Origin: Nostoc sp. NIES-3756
GTDB lineage: Bacteria > Cyanobacteriota > Cyanobacteriia > Cyanobacteriales > Nostocaceae
NCBI RefSeq assembly: GCF_001548375.1
Contig: NZ_AP017295.1
Location: 2,328,501-2,392,500, forward strand
Direction: 5' to 3'
DNA: 64,000 bases
Below, one piece after another: positions 55,846 to 64,000 of the stretch. Position numbers and translations under genes: made by a program. The notes under the pieces are model-generated. The model did no database searches and was not told the DNA's origin. It worked only from the letters and a program-made list of their open reading frames with translations. Each line of letters starts with the position of its first letter. Position 1 is the stretch's first letter.

Positions 55846-56397
55846 ACTTTTAGTCTAATGTGTTATTAGATACTATTGTCTTTGTACCTGCACGTAGACG
55901 CACTTCAGACAGATACTCGTATCTCCCCGTAGGTAGTTTTTCCCTTGGTTAGACCAGAGTAGGGTTTATTACGGTGATTATGACTGGAATTATTTTTTGG
56001 CTTTGTTGTAGAACCAATAAAACCTATTTAGAGAAGTTCAACACATAGGGAACACACTGAAAAAGATTAACTTCTCTTAATTGTGAAGATTCGTAATTTT
56101 AGCATGGGAACGTAAAAACATACCAAAGTTATACAAAAGTTATACATTTTGTAGGCATAATCAGGGCTGAACTTTTCATAAATTTAATGGAAAATTAAAT
56201 GTAGCTAAGTAATACAACGATGATGTATAGCTGTCAGCTACTATTTGTCTACGTACTCACCGGAGGTAGACCGATATCACCGCTCTCCAGTAAAAACGCC
56301 CATAACAGAGAAACCTTAACGGCTGTCTCTGTGTTAGGCGCATTACTAATAGCACAACGCTAGATAAACAATAGGCTATAACAATCGCTAAAACAGT
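55846..56397. other. Divergent intergenic region between NACHT gene and response regulator
   Basis: These 552 bases hold no gene. They contain an inverted repeat AGAGAAGTT/AACTTCTCT (about 56031-56078), an 11-bp direct-repeat cluster (56114-56146, listed separately) and a possible CAGAGA/TCTCTG hairpin near 56308-56332. Confidence 0.5.
56114..56146 (+). promoter_or_regulatory. Three tandem 11-bp units, OmpR/PhoB-type site
   Basis: AAAAACATACC (56114), AAAGTTATACA (56125) and AAAGTTATACA (56136) repeat with an exact 11-bp period; the last two are identical. This spacing suits tandem binding of an OmpR-family dimer. The response regulator gene begins 252 bp downstream and could autoregulate. 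Confidence 0.6.
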
Positions 56398-57111
56398 ATG
56401 GTGACGCTTTCCGCTACAAATCCCAAAATTCTTGTTGTAGATGATGATTTTGGAGTCCGTAACCTTATATATCGTTTTTTAAGCCGCAAATATCAAATAG
56501 AGTCGGCGGCTGATGGTAGAACGGCTTTGTCATTATTTGAGCAATTTAACCCAGCTTTAGTCATCCTCGATTGGAATCTTCCAGACACCAGTGGCTACAA
56601 CCTTTGTCAAGAAATGCAGAGCCGTAATAATGTCTTGGTAATGATTCTCACTGGGAGAACAGAGGAAGCTGATAAGATAAAAATTTTAGCGGCTGGTGCT
56701 GATGACTTCATTACTAAGCCATTTAGTTTAGCTGAAATTGAAGTGCGTGTACAAGCGCTTTTAAGACGTGTCCGCTCGATTAAACCTTCTCCTTCACAAC
56801 GCTTGATATTCAAGCAACTCGCAATTAACCCAGAAGGAAGAGAGGTGACACTCAACGATAAACCACTAAATCTCACAGCTTTGGAGTTTAATATTCTACA
56901 TTTTTTAGCAAGTCATCCTGGTCAAGCTTGGAGTCGTCCTCAGTTAATCCAAAAAATATGGGGTTGCGACTACGTAGGAGATGGACGAGTAGTAGATGTA
57001 CATATTGGTCAGCTACGTAAAAAGCTGGAAGCTGATACTAGTGTTCCTGAATTTATTAAAACTGTTCGTGGTTACGGGTACAAGTTTGAAATACCAGAAC
57101 CTACAACGTAG
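56398..57111 (+). CDS. OmpR/PhoB-family response regulator
   Basis: The 237-residue regulator has a receiver with the acidic pair VVDDDFG (about residues 13-19), phospho-Asp D58 in VILDWNLPDTSG, Thr in ILTGR and Lys in FITKPFS, then a winged-helix DNA-binding domain (NLTALEFNILHFLASHPGQ, VVDVHIGQLRKKLEADTSVPE, VRGYGYKFE). No kinase gene is adjacent. Iterated 11-bp direct repeats upstream could be its own target. It is divergent from the NACHT gene. Confidence 0.93.
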   Translation: MVTLSATNPKILVVDDDFGVRNLIYRFLSRKYQIESAADGRTALSLFEQFNPALVILDWNLPDTSGYNLCQEMQSRNNVLVMILTGRTEEADKIKILAAGADDFITKPFSLAEIEVRVQALLRRVRSIKPSPSQRLIFKQLAINPEGREVTLNDKPLNLTALEFNILHFLASHPGQAWSRPQLIQKIWGCDYVGDGRVVDVHIGQLRKKLEADTSVPEFIKTVRGYGYKFEIPEPTT

Positions 57112-57760
57112 ACTTTGAAAACAAGAGTTTACCTGAGTTATCAGTTAATTGACAAAATATTATCAGGGTGTAGCTATTTATAATTTGACGATAGATTTAT
57201 ATCCTCTTTTTTTATATTTGCAATAGGTCATTATTTTTTTGCCAAGACAATTTTACTTTCAGTAGACAGAAAACTTTGGCGATGCCTGCGACGGGTGTAG
57301 CCATCACTAAAAAATAGTAGCCTGTGATACCGTTTTTGGAGAGAACTGAACTACCCCACTGATTTATCCGTGGGGTAGTTCAGTTTCGTATTTTCAAAGA
57401 ACAATATCGTAATCTGAGAAGACGGTTTGGCTGGCGATGCAAAGTGCTTGCTGGACTTCTCAATTATGAACTTGCTCTGTTTTTTTTGATTTATGCAAGA
57501 GGTCTGATGTTTAGGGAGTAAAGGGACAAGCATAGCAAAAAGATATGCTTATCTTGTATTGTTAATATCAGGTTATATATAACAATCCCATTTAATGAGA
57601 GAAATTATGTGTCTAAACAGGCAATATACATTAGGCAACGAGGAAATTAGAAGCCTATAGAGGCTATACAAAAATTAAATATAAGTTTTATATGGCTGTT
57701 TTTTAACGACAAAAAATGATTTAATAAAACTCTTAGAAATTAATTTATAACTACACACAA
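57112..57760. other. Long intergenic region upstream of the amino acid ABC operon
   Basis: No gene is credible in these 649 bases. It holds an NtcA-like GTA-N8-TAC at 57317-57330, a 16-bp perfect stem at 57344-57385, and an A/T-rich leader with possible promoter elements. The downstream operon starts at 57761. Confidence 0.5.
57344..57385. terminator. Long perfect hairpin, terminator or small RNA end
   Basis: AACTGAACTACCCCAC (57344-57359) and GTGGGGTAGTTCAGTT (57370-57385) make a perfect 16-bp stem with a 10-nt loop. Only TTTCGTATTTTC follows, so it could terminate the response regulator or be the end of a small RNA. Confidence 0.65.
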
Positions 57761-59008
57761 ATGAAAAAAACTTTTGCGTATACCACAGCATTATTATCTA
57801 CTTGTACTTTACTACTGACAGCTTGTGGTGGTGGAAATAATACAGCAACAAACACGACCAATAATTCTCAAAATAACACAACTACTACAACAGTTGCCAC
57901 AGCAAGCAATACCACCGCTATTCCTATAGGTGTGGCTGTAGCACAAACTAGCAATGTAGCCTTACTTGGACAGGAACAGGTAGCGGGAGCTAAAATTGCC
58001 GAAAAGTATTTTAACGATAAAGGTGGAGTTAATGGTACGCCAATTAAGTTAATTTTTCAAGATACGGCTGGTGATGAAGCAGGAACAATTAACGCCTTTC
58101 AAACTCTCATAAATAAAGATAAGGTTGTAGGTATTGTAGGGCCTACCTTATCGCAGCAAGCTTTTAGTGCAGACCCCATTGCTGAAAGGGCTAAAGTTCC
58201 AGTTGTAGGGCCGTCAAATACAGCCAAAGGTATCCCAGAAATTGGTGATTATGTAGCGCGTGTTTCTGCACCTGTTTCTGTAGTTGCGCCAAACTCAGTT
58301 AAAGCAGCACTCAAGCAGAATCCCAACATCAAAAAAGTTGCGGTTTTCTTTGCTCAAAATGATGCCTTTAGTAAATCAGAAACAGAAATATTTCAAAAAA
58401 CAGTTAAGGATCAAGGATTAGAATTAGTAACAGTACAAAAATTTCAAACCACTGATACTGATTTTCAATCTCAAGCTACTAATGCGATTAATTTAAAACC
58501 CGATTTAGTAATTATTTCTGGGTTAGCTGCTGATGGAGGAAACTTAGTCAGACAATTACGGGAATTAGGTTACAAAGGTTTAATAATTGGTGGAAATGGA
58601 TTAAATACATCAAACATCTTTCCAGTTTGTAAAGCACTTTGTGATGGTGTGTTAATCGCGCAAGCGTACAGTCCAGAATATACAAATGAGGTGAATAGCG
58701 CCTTTCGTAAAGCATACATTGAACAGTATAAGAAAGAACCACCTCAATTTAGCGCTCAAGCTTTCGCCGCCGTACAAGTATATGTAGAAGCACTTAAAGC
58801 TTTAGATAGCAAAAACAAAGTTAATAAAGTACAGTTATCAGAGTTACGGACTCAATTAAATCAACAGTTACTAACAGGTAAATACATTACACCTCTAGGA
58901 GAAATTAGTTTCACACCTGTTGGTGAGATTGTGCAACAAAACTTTTATGTAGCTCAAATTAAAATGGAAAAAGATGGTAGTCAAGGTAAGTATACGTTTT
59001 TGAAGTAG
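57761..59008 (+). CDS. Branched-chain/neutral amino acid ABC binding lipoprotein
   Basis: The 415-residue protein has a lipoprotein signal with lipobox LLTACGGG (Cys22), an Asn/Thr-rich linker (residues about 24-52) and a LivJ-type periplasmic binding fold: IPIGVAVAQTSNVALLGQEQ, GVNGTPIKLIFQDTAGDEAG, and GIVGPTLSQQAFSADPIAE. The homologues in Anabaena include NatB of the neutral amino acid system N-I; I cannot decide which locus this is. It is the first gene of an operon with two permeases and two ATPases, and binds amino acids outside the membrane. Confidence 0.92.
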   Translation: MKKTFAYTTALLSTCTLLLTACGGGNNTATNTTNNSQNNTTTTTVATASNTTAIPIGVAVAQTSNVALLGQEQVAGAKIAEKYFNDKGGVNGTPIKLIFQDTAGDEAGTINAFQTLINKDKVVGIVGPTLSQQAFSADPIAERAKVPVVGPSNTAKGIPEIGDYVARVSAPVSVVAPNSVKAALKQNPNIKKVAVFFAQNDAFSKSETEIFQKTVKDQGLELVTVQKFQTTDTDFQSQATNAINLKPDLVIISGLAADGGNLVRQLRELGYKGLIIGGNGLNTSNIFPVCKALCDGVLIAQAYSPEYTNEVNSAFRKAYIEQYKKEPPQFSAQAFAAVQVYVEALKALDSKNKVNKVQLSELRTQLNQQLLTGKYITPLGEISFTPVGEIVQQNFYVAQIKMEKDGSQGKYTFLK

Positions 59009-59012
59009 GGGT

Positions 59013-59147
59013 GTTGACAGTTATCAGTTATCAGTTATCAGGTTATGTCCACTGTTGACTGTTGACTATGGACTGTTGACTATGGACTGTTGACTATGGA
59101 CTAATGACCAATGACTAATGACAAATGACTAATGACAAATGACTAAT
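59013..59147. repeat. Longest heptamer array of the window
   Basis: About 18 heptamers in succession: TTATCAG units, then TGACTGT, TGACTAT, GGACTGT and TGACTAA/TGACAAA variants fill the whole gap between the binding protein and permease genes. They carry no obvious terminator. Confidence 0.9.
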
Positions 59148-59150
59148 TAA

Positions 59151-60095
59151 ATGGAGCTATTTCTACAACAATTATTAAATGGGTTGTCTATTGGCAGTGT
59201 TTATGCCATTTTTGCGTTAGGTTACACTCTGGTGTATTCAATTTTGGGAATTATTAACTTAGCGCATGGTGCGATTTTTACTGTGGGTGCATATTTTACT
59301 TATGCACTCATGGGTGGTACTTTCGGATTTAATGGTTTGTTAGCTAATGCTAGTCTACCGATTAAATTACCATTTGCGATCGCTCTAATTATCGGTAGTG
59401 GTTTAGCCGGTTTATTAGGAGTAGCAATGGAAAGGGTGGCTTTTCAACCTTTACGCAAGAAAGGATCTGACCCTTTGTTAACTGTGGTATCTAGCTTAGG
59501 TGTAGCCGTAGTTATTGTGAACCTAATTCAATATTTAGTAGGTGCAGAAAGTTACACATTTCCAGCCAATACTTTTGGTAATTTACCCCCAGCAATTAAC
59601 TTTGGCACACAAGAACAACCCATTCCTATTCGTAGCGTGCAGGTAGTCATTTTTACCGTATCGGTGGTAATTGTGGCGATTCTCACCTATTTTATTAACC
59701 GCACTAAATATGGTAAAGCAATTCAAGCGATCGCAGAAGATGCTACAACTGCTAGTTTATTAGGTATTAATAGCGATCGCTTTATTGTTTTAACTTTCTT
59801 TATTAGCAGTTTTCTTGCTGGCTTAGCGGGTACATTAGTCGCCTCTAGCGTCAGTATTGCTGGCCCCTATTTTGGTATTGGCTTTGGTTTGCGGGGTTTA
59901 GCTGTGATTGTTTTGGGTGGCTTGGGTAGCATTCCTGGCGCAGTTTTGGGGGGTTTACTCATCGGTATAGTCGAGGCGCTGGTTCCCTCCGATTATTCTG
60001 GGTATAAAGATGCTGTAGCTTTTGGCATTTTGTTTATCATGCTATTAGTTAGACCTCAAGGTTTACTCGGTCGTCGGTTTATTCAGAAGGTATAG
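59151..60095 (+). CDS. Branched-chain amino acid ABC permease, LivH type
   Basis: The 314-residue permease has about eight membrane helices. ELFLQQLLNGLSIGSVYAIF opens it, then YSILGIINLAHGAIFTVGAY, GLAGLLGVAMERVAFQPLR, and the ATPase-contact loop in IAEDATTASLLGINSDRFIVL, followed by FGIGFGLRGLAVIVLGGLGS. It is the first of two permeases that together form the membrane pore for the amino acid importer. A Uma2 gene separates it from the partner permease, only 11 bp downstream, so transcription is likely to continue through. Confidence 0.95.
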   Translation: MELFLQQLLNGLSIGSVYAIFALGYTLVYSILGIINLAHGAIFTVGAYFTYALMGGTFGFNGLLANASLPIKLPFAIALIIGSGLAGLLGVAMERVAFQPLRKKGSDPLLTVVSSLGVAVVIVNLIQYLVGAESYTFPANTFGNLPPAINFGTQEQPIPIRSVQVVIFTVSVVIVAILTYFINRTKYGKAIQAIAEDATTASLLGINSDRFIVLTFFISSFLAGLAGTLVASSVSIAGPYFGIGFGLRGLAVIVLGGLGSIPGAVLGGLLIGIVEALVPSDYSGYKDAVAFGILFIMLLVRPQGLLGRRFIQKV

Positions 60096-60106
60096 GCTAT
60101 AAAACC

Positions 60107-60709
60107 ATGACAGCAATTACAAAACCAAAACTAACCTTTGAGCAATTTCTTGAAAAATGCCCAGAGGAAGGTTTTTATGAGTTGGTAAATGGGGAAATTG
60201 TAGAAGTGCGTTCAACCAGAAATCATGAAGATGTCGCTGACTTTATAGCTGACTCTTTTAAAGAGCAAGTTAAACATCTTAATTTGAATTATGTTGTGAA
60301 AACTAGCGCAGTTTTTAAAACTAAAACTGCTGATGGTATCGAACAAGGACGCAAACCTGATGTGAGTGTCATAGATAGAGATGTATGGCGTGCTAATCGT
60401 TCAGCTTATTCGGCACTTGAAGAACCAATTCAATTAGCTGTAGAAGTGACATCAACTAATTGGGAAGATGATTATATTGACAAGCTAGATGAATATGAAA
60501 GATTAGGTATTCCTGAATATTGGATTGTTGATTACTTAGCAATTGGAGATAGAAAATATTTAGGTACGCCGAAAGAACCAATTGTATTTGTACATTTACT
60601 AAATACAAATGGCAAATATGAACGCACATCTTTTAAAGTTTCTGAACGCATTATATCAAGAACTTTTCCTGAACTAACGCTTACAGCAGAACAGGTGTTA
60701 ACAGCTTAA
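60107..60709 (+). CDS. Uma2-family (DUF820) protein inside the amino acid ABC operon
   Basis: The 200-residue Uma2 protein begins MTAITKPKLTFEQFLEKCPE, with YELVNGEIVEVRSTRNHEDV, KPDVSVIDRD (Asp), IQLAVEVTSTNWEDDYIDKLDEYE (Glu then Lys), and IPEYWIVDYLAIGDRKYLG. It is intact. It sits between livH-like and livM-like genes with 11 and 20 bp gaps, so it should be co-transcribed with them, yet it has no known link with amino acid transport. It resembles the truncated copy at 21906-22115. It may be a mobile passenger. Confidence 0.92.
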   Translation: MTAITKPKLTFEQFLEKCPEEGFYELVNGEIVEVRSTRNHEDVADFIADSFKEQVKHLNLNYVVKTSAVFKTKTADGIEQGRKPDVSVIDRDVWRANRSAYSALEEPIQLAVEVTSTNWEDDYIDKLDEYERLGIPEYWIVDYLAIGDRKYLGTPKEPIVFVHLLNTNGKYERTSFKVSERIISRTFPELTLTAEQVLTA

Positions 60710-60729
60710 AATTTTCTCAGCAATTAAAA

Positions 60730-61656
60730 ATGTCTGAATTTTTTTCTACTTATGGTTCGTTAATTGTCTCTATGTTTTTAGGGGCGTTACTTGGACTATC
60801 GCTTTACTTACCGCTAATGGCTGGGCAATTGTCTTTAGCAAGCCCAGGATTTTACGCTTTGGGTGGTTATATTGCAGCGATTTTATCAACTAAAGTTTTT
60901 ACATCTAGTAGTAATTTATTTCCTATTCATTTACTATTATTGGAAATGTTAATTGCTGCCATAGTATCCGGTTTGTTGGGGGTAGTTGTAGGGATTCCAG
61001 CTTTACGGTTGCGGGGAATTTATTTAGCGATCGCAACTATTGCCTTTGTGGAAGTTTTACGAGTTTTTTCCCTAAATCTAGATATTACAGGCGGTGCTGT
61101 TGGTATTTTTGGTATTCCTCAACCCTTCGCCACACCACTAGAATATCTGTGGATTGCTTTACCCCTACTATTAATTAGTATGGTGCTATTTTATCGTTTA
61201 GAACGGGTGCGAGTCGGCAGGGCATTTATTGCCATCCGCGAAGATGAATTAGCCGCCGGGGCGATGGGAATTAACCCTACTTACTACAAAGTTTTAGCAT
61301 TTACTTTAGGGGCAATGTTAGCTGGGATTGTTGGTGTTATTAGCGCCCACTTTCTTAATACTTGGAATGCCAGACAAGGAACATTTGATGCGAGTATTAT
61401 CTACCTAACTTTTGTATTAATTGGTGGTTCCAGAACTTTCTTAGGTTCCGTTGTTGGTGGTATGGTATTTACAGCTTTACCAGAAATTTTACGCGGACTG
61501 GCTGATACAGGTGGTTTTCCTACATGGTTAGCGCAATTCTTGCGAGATGGTAGGTTAATTATTTTTGGCTTGTTGATCGTGATAGGTACTATTTTCTTCC
61601 CTCAAGGGTTGGTAACTCCAGATATTTTTAAATTAGGTAAATCTAAAAATAAATGA
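60730..61656 (+). CDS. Branched-chain amino acid ABC permease, LivM type
   Basis: The 308-residue permease has about eight membrane helices. The LivM landmarks are LMAGQLSLASPGFYALGGYI, VVGIPALRLRGIYLAIATIAF, and the ATPase-contact loop GRAFIAIREDELAAGAMGINPTYYKVLAF. It completes the pore with the LivH-type permease. The stop codon overlaps the next start (ATGA at 61653-61656), showing tight coupling to the ATPase gene. Confidence 0.95.
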   Translation: MSEFFSTYGSLIVSMFLGALLGLSLYLPLMAGQLSLASPGFYALGGYIAAILSTKVFTSSSNLFPIHLLLLEMLIAAIVSGLLGVVVGIPALRLRGIYLAIATIAFVEVLRVFSLNLDITGGAVGIFGIPQPFATPLEYLWIALPLLLISMVLFYRLERVRVGRAFIAIREDELAAGAMGINPTYYKVLAFTLGAMLAGIVGVISAHFLNTWNARQGTFDASIIYLTFVLIGGSRTFLGSVVGGMVFTALPEILRGLADTGGFPTWLAQFLRDGRLIIFGLLIVIGTIFFPQGLVTPDIFKLGKSKNK

Positions 61657-62432
61657 GCCTGGATAAAAGTAAAGTTATTTTAGAAGCAAAGTCACTCACT
61701 CGCCGCTTTGGTGGTTTGGTAGCGGTGAACAATGTATCTTTTAGCATTAATCAACATGAAATATTCGGGCTGATAGGGCCTAACGGTGCGGGGAAAACCA
61801 CACTGTTTAATTTAGTTACAGCTTTGATTCCGCCTTCTAGTGGAGAGTTAATATATCAAGGTCAGGCGATCGCTCAACTGCGTCCCCATCAAATTGCTAG
61901 TTTAGGTATCGCGCGGACATTCCAAAATATTCGCTTGTTTGGGGAATTATCGGCGCTGGAAAATGTGATAATTGCCCGCCATTTACATACAAAAAGCACA
62001 ATAGTTACAGGTGTATTAGGATTACCACCAGCGCCACAAGAAGAAGCGCAGAGTAGACAGAAGGCTTTAGAATTATTGCATATGGTGGGATTAAGCGATC
62101 GCGCTGAGGAGAAATCCCGAAATTTTGCCTATGGTGATCAACGTCGCTTAGAAATTGCCCGTGCTTTGGCACTACAACCGCAAATATTACTACTCGATGA
62201 ACCTGCGGCGGGGATGAATCCTAATGAGAAGCAGCAATTAAGTGATTTTATTCGTGTTTTACGCGATCGCTTCAATTTAACTATCATTTTAATTGAGCAT
62301 CACGTACCCTTAGTTATGGGTTTATGTGACAGGATAGCTGTTTTAGATTTTGGACAATTAATCGCCTTGGGTGAACCATCTGTAGTGCGGAATAACCCGG
62401 CTGTGATTGAAGCTTATTTAGGGAATGAGTAA
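61653..62432 (+). CDS. Branched-chain amino acid ABC ATPase, LivG type
   Basis: The 259-residue ATPase has Walker A GPNGAGKTT (residues about 43-51), Q-loop IARTFQNIRLFGELSALENV, a signature reading RNFAYGDQRRLEIARAL in the position of LSGGQ (the LivG group's variant), Walker B ILLLDEPAAGMNP and a switch IEHHVPLVMGLC. It starts at 61653, overlapping livM by 4 bp. It supplies half of the energy for the importer; the partner is the partial LivF-type gene at 63497, separated by an antisense gene. Confidence 0.96.
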   Translation: MSLDKSKVILEAKSLTRRFGGLVAVNNVSFSINQHEIFGLIGPNGAGKTTLFNLVTALIPPSSGELIYQGQAIAQLRPHQIASLGIARTFQNIRLFGELSALENVIIARHLHTKSTIVTGVLGLPPAPQEEAQSRQKALELLHMVGLSDRAEEKSRNFAYGDQRRLEIARALALQPQILLLDEPAAGMNPNEKQQLSDFIRVLRDRFNLTIILIEHHVPLVMGLCDRIAVLDFGQLIALGEPSVVRNNPAVIEAYLGNE

Positions 62433-63392
62433 TTAATTATACGATTGTAGGAACTCGTCTAATGAGTTGACTGCGATCGCATTATCCATTAGGCTTTCTA
62501 ATTTTTCCACAGTCTCACCCTCAAGCCTTGTTACTAACTCTTGAGGAATTTCCCCAAAACGTCGTTGTAACAGCCTGATTAATTGCCGTTGCATACCCTG
62601 CTGTATTCCTTGCTGTATCCCCTGGTGTAGCCCAATCTTCTCACCTTCAGCAAGGATTTCTTGATACCAAGGCGATTCTCTCAATACTGCCATATCCCAC
62701 CTCATGATCTGCTGTACTAAACGACTCTCTAACACAAAGCTAGCAAAAAATGCCAGCAATGACTCTAACTGGTTTAATTGTGGATCTGCTCGTAATAGTT
62801 GTAATGCACGTTGGACAACGGATGCTTCACCACCTCCTCGTAAGATAGGAACAAAGGGGAGTAAGGAGGGGAGAGGTTGCTGAAACACTATCTCCGCGTC
62901 TACTTCCCACAAATTGATTACGTGATAATCTTGGATAGCACGCAAGCCCAAAAATTCTTGTTCGTAACTATTGACAACAGTTACCGTTGATGATGGTGGT
63001 AAAATGTTGATGAGGACTGGGTAGGTTGGGAGTTTATACCGTTCTTGTGCTAAGGCTGCATAAGCTCTCATGCGTAACGGCATATCTATTGTATAACGCA
63101 ACTGTAATTCGTTGAGTACGAGAAAATCGCCAAGGGTGGGGCTATATGCTTTGACTAGAACATCTGTCTCCCGGCTTATCCATTGGAACTCGGAACCAAG
63201 AATTTCCTTTGCTGTGACTTCAGGACGTTGTGAGCCAGCGCGTTGCGGGGGTTTCCCCCGTTGTAGCGACTGGCGAACCCTTTAGGGTGTTACCCATTGC
63301 AACCATTCATCAGGTGCTAGGCTGATCAGTCGTTTACTACCGCTATCTGCTGCTTTTGCCACAAGACGTTTAAAACAAATTTTCGTAATCAA
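62433..63392 (-). pseudogene. Rpn-family/DUF4351-like gene broken by a 60-bp repeat
   Basis: The minus-strand frame runs from a TTG near 63392 (KRLVAKAADSGSKRLISLAP, DEWLQWV) and is interrupted at 63228-63287 by 60 bp of palindromic repeat that stays in frame but brings a TAA. The homology resumes (RPEVTAKEILGSEFQWISRE, PTLGDFLVLNELQLRYT) and continues to the end as a nuclease-like Rpn/DUF4351 type protein with a GIQQGIQQGMQ repeat. An ATG at 63101 could still give a 222-residue fragment. It is antisense between livG and livF-like genes, so it also interrupts the operon. Confidence 0.8.
63228..63287. repeat. 60-bp palindromic repeat inserted into the Rpn-family gene
   Basis: It reads GTGAGCCAGCGCGTTGCGGG with a GGGGGTTTCCCCC core and ends GCGACTGGCGAACCC. 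It belongs to the same family as 40456-40532 (other strand). Length is 20 codons exactly. Confidence 0.8.
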
Positions 63393-63496
63393 TAATACAC
63401 TTTTAAGCCTGTACGCTGTTCTCTGCTATAAGTCTTTGGGATTGAGGTATGTTAGATGTTGTTTGAATATGCAAGTTTTTTGGATTTAAACTGCCG

Positions 63497-64000
63497 ATGA
63501 ACGCCGATGAACGCCGATATGAGGATGGACAGGATTTCACGATTTTAGATGTTCAGGAACTTGATGTTAATTATGGTGGTATTCAAGCTCTGAAGAAGAT
63601 TAATTTAACTATTAAAAGGGGTGAAGTTGTTACTTTAATCGGTGCTAATGGTGCGGGGAAAAGTACAACACTCAGGGCTATATCTAAGTTAGTTAATCCT
63701 AAAAGTGGGCAGATTATTTATAGTGGGCGGAATATTAGTCGCCGTTTACCGCATGAAGTGGTGCAGCTTGGTATCGCCCATTGTCCAGAAGGGCGGCGGG
63801 TATTGGCAAGGCAAACTGTTCTAGATAATTTACTTTTGGGTGCATATATTCGCTCGAATCAAGCAGAGATTAAAGCTGATATTCAACAACAGTTTGAGTT
63901 ATTTCCTAGATTGGCACAACGGCAAAATCAACTAGCAGGAACTCTTAGTGGTGGTGAACAACAAATGTTGGCGATCGCTCGTGCTTTAATGAGTAGACCA
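63497..64000 (+). CDS. Branched-chain amino acid ABC ATPase, LivF type (partial)
   Basis: The gene runs off the right edge; 168 codons are visible. Walker A GANGAGKST is at residues about 48-56; the Q-loop region IAHCPEGRRVLARQTVLDNL and signature LSGGEQQMLAIARAL are LivF-like. The N-terminus (MNADERRYEDGQDFTILDVQ) is longer than usual and contains a CGATGAACGC tandem repeat, so a later start is possible. It would pair with the LivG-type ATPase. It is separated from it by the antisense, broken Rpn-family gene. Confidence 0.93.
   Translation, partial: MNADERRYEDGQDFTILDVQELDVNYGGIQALKKINLTIKRGEVVTLIGANGAGKSTTLRAISKLVNPKSGQIIYSGRNISRRLPHEVVQLGIAHCPEGRRVLARQTVLDNLLLGAYIRSNQAEIKADIQQQFELFPRLAQRQNQLAGTLSGGEQQMLAIARALMSRP

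Noticed and set aside
57317..57330. NtcA-binding consensus GTA-N8-TAC as promoter of the amino acid ABC operon
   Set aside because: It is 430 bp upstream of the first start codon, no TAN3T is properly spaced, a strong hairpin lies between, and a six-base match is expected by chance many times in 64 kb.
59013..59147. CRISPR array
   Set aside because: The units are contiguous heptamers with no spacers of constant length and no cas genes.

Overview
The window comes from a filamentous, probably heterocyst-forming cyanobacterium of the Nostoc/Anabaena group. It carries psbB-psbT (photosystem II), chlP (chlorophyll/phytol synthesis), rpaA (circadian output regulator), thf1/psb29 and an acidic 3-domain ribosomal protein S1. 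It is littered with HIP1 octamers (GCGATCGC) and with short heptameric tandem repeats (units such as TGACTAA, TGACTGT, ATTCGTA) in most gaps. No rRNA, tRNA or CRISPR array was seen.

Layout. 1-10 kb: 3' end of metH, a 166-bp MITE-like element, a small secreted protein, coaE, tldD, a Uma2 nuclease-like protein, a large membrane protein, two adjacent genes that look like the two halves of a photolyase/cryptochrome, a lipoxygenase and a second MITE copy. 10-20 kb: an HlyD-type adaptor, an NmrA-like reductase, xthA, a decayed glycosyltransferase, a zinc-ribbon miniprotein, a degenerate histidine kinase, a GNAT, secF and secD. 20-30 kb: Uma2, pdhB, an XRE regulator with an AT-hook-like tail, cysA, a YidD-like protein with a Cys-rich repeat tail, chlP, rpaA, a decayed alpha/beta hydrolase and a PEP-CTERM protein. 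30-38 kb: a Tat-exported PhoX-like phosphatase behind a well-formed Pho box, two Uma2 genes, a HAD hydrolase, rpsA, psbT, psbB and an SDR. 38-50 kb: an oligopeptide-type ABC binding protein and permease, a Cache-HAMP histidine kinase, an ExbB/ExbD pair, a holin-like membrane protein, thf1, two fused phosphate-gene remnants, an HMA-like protein and a DUF3122 protein. 50-64 kb: a probable heterodimeric ABC exporter, an HTH-NACHT NTPase, an OmpR-type response regulator, and a branched-chain/neutral amino acid ABC operon (binding protein, two permeases, two ATPases) interrupted by a Uma2 gene and by an antisense, repeat-broken Rpn-family gene.

The most informative observations are: the MITE pair with 11-bp target duplications; the split photolyase pair with a cysteine set that could hold an Fe-S cluster; the Pho box before phoX; 11-bp iterated repeats before the response regulator; the HTH-NACHT gene as a possible conflict/immune protein; complementary degenerate ATP sites in the ABC exporter pair; and at least six decayed genes, one of them broken by a palindromic repeat.
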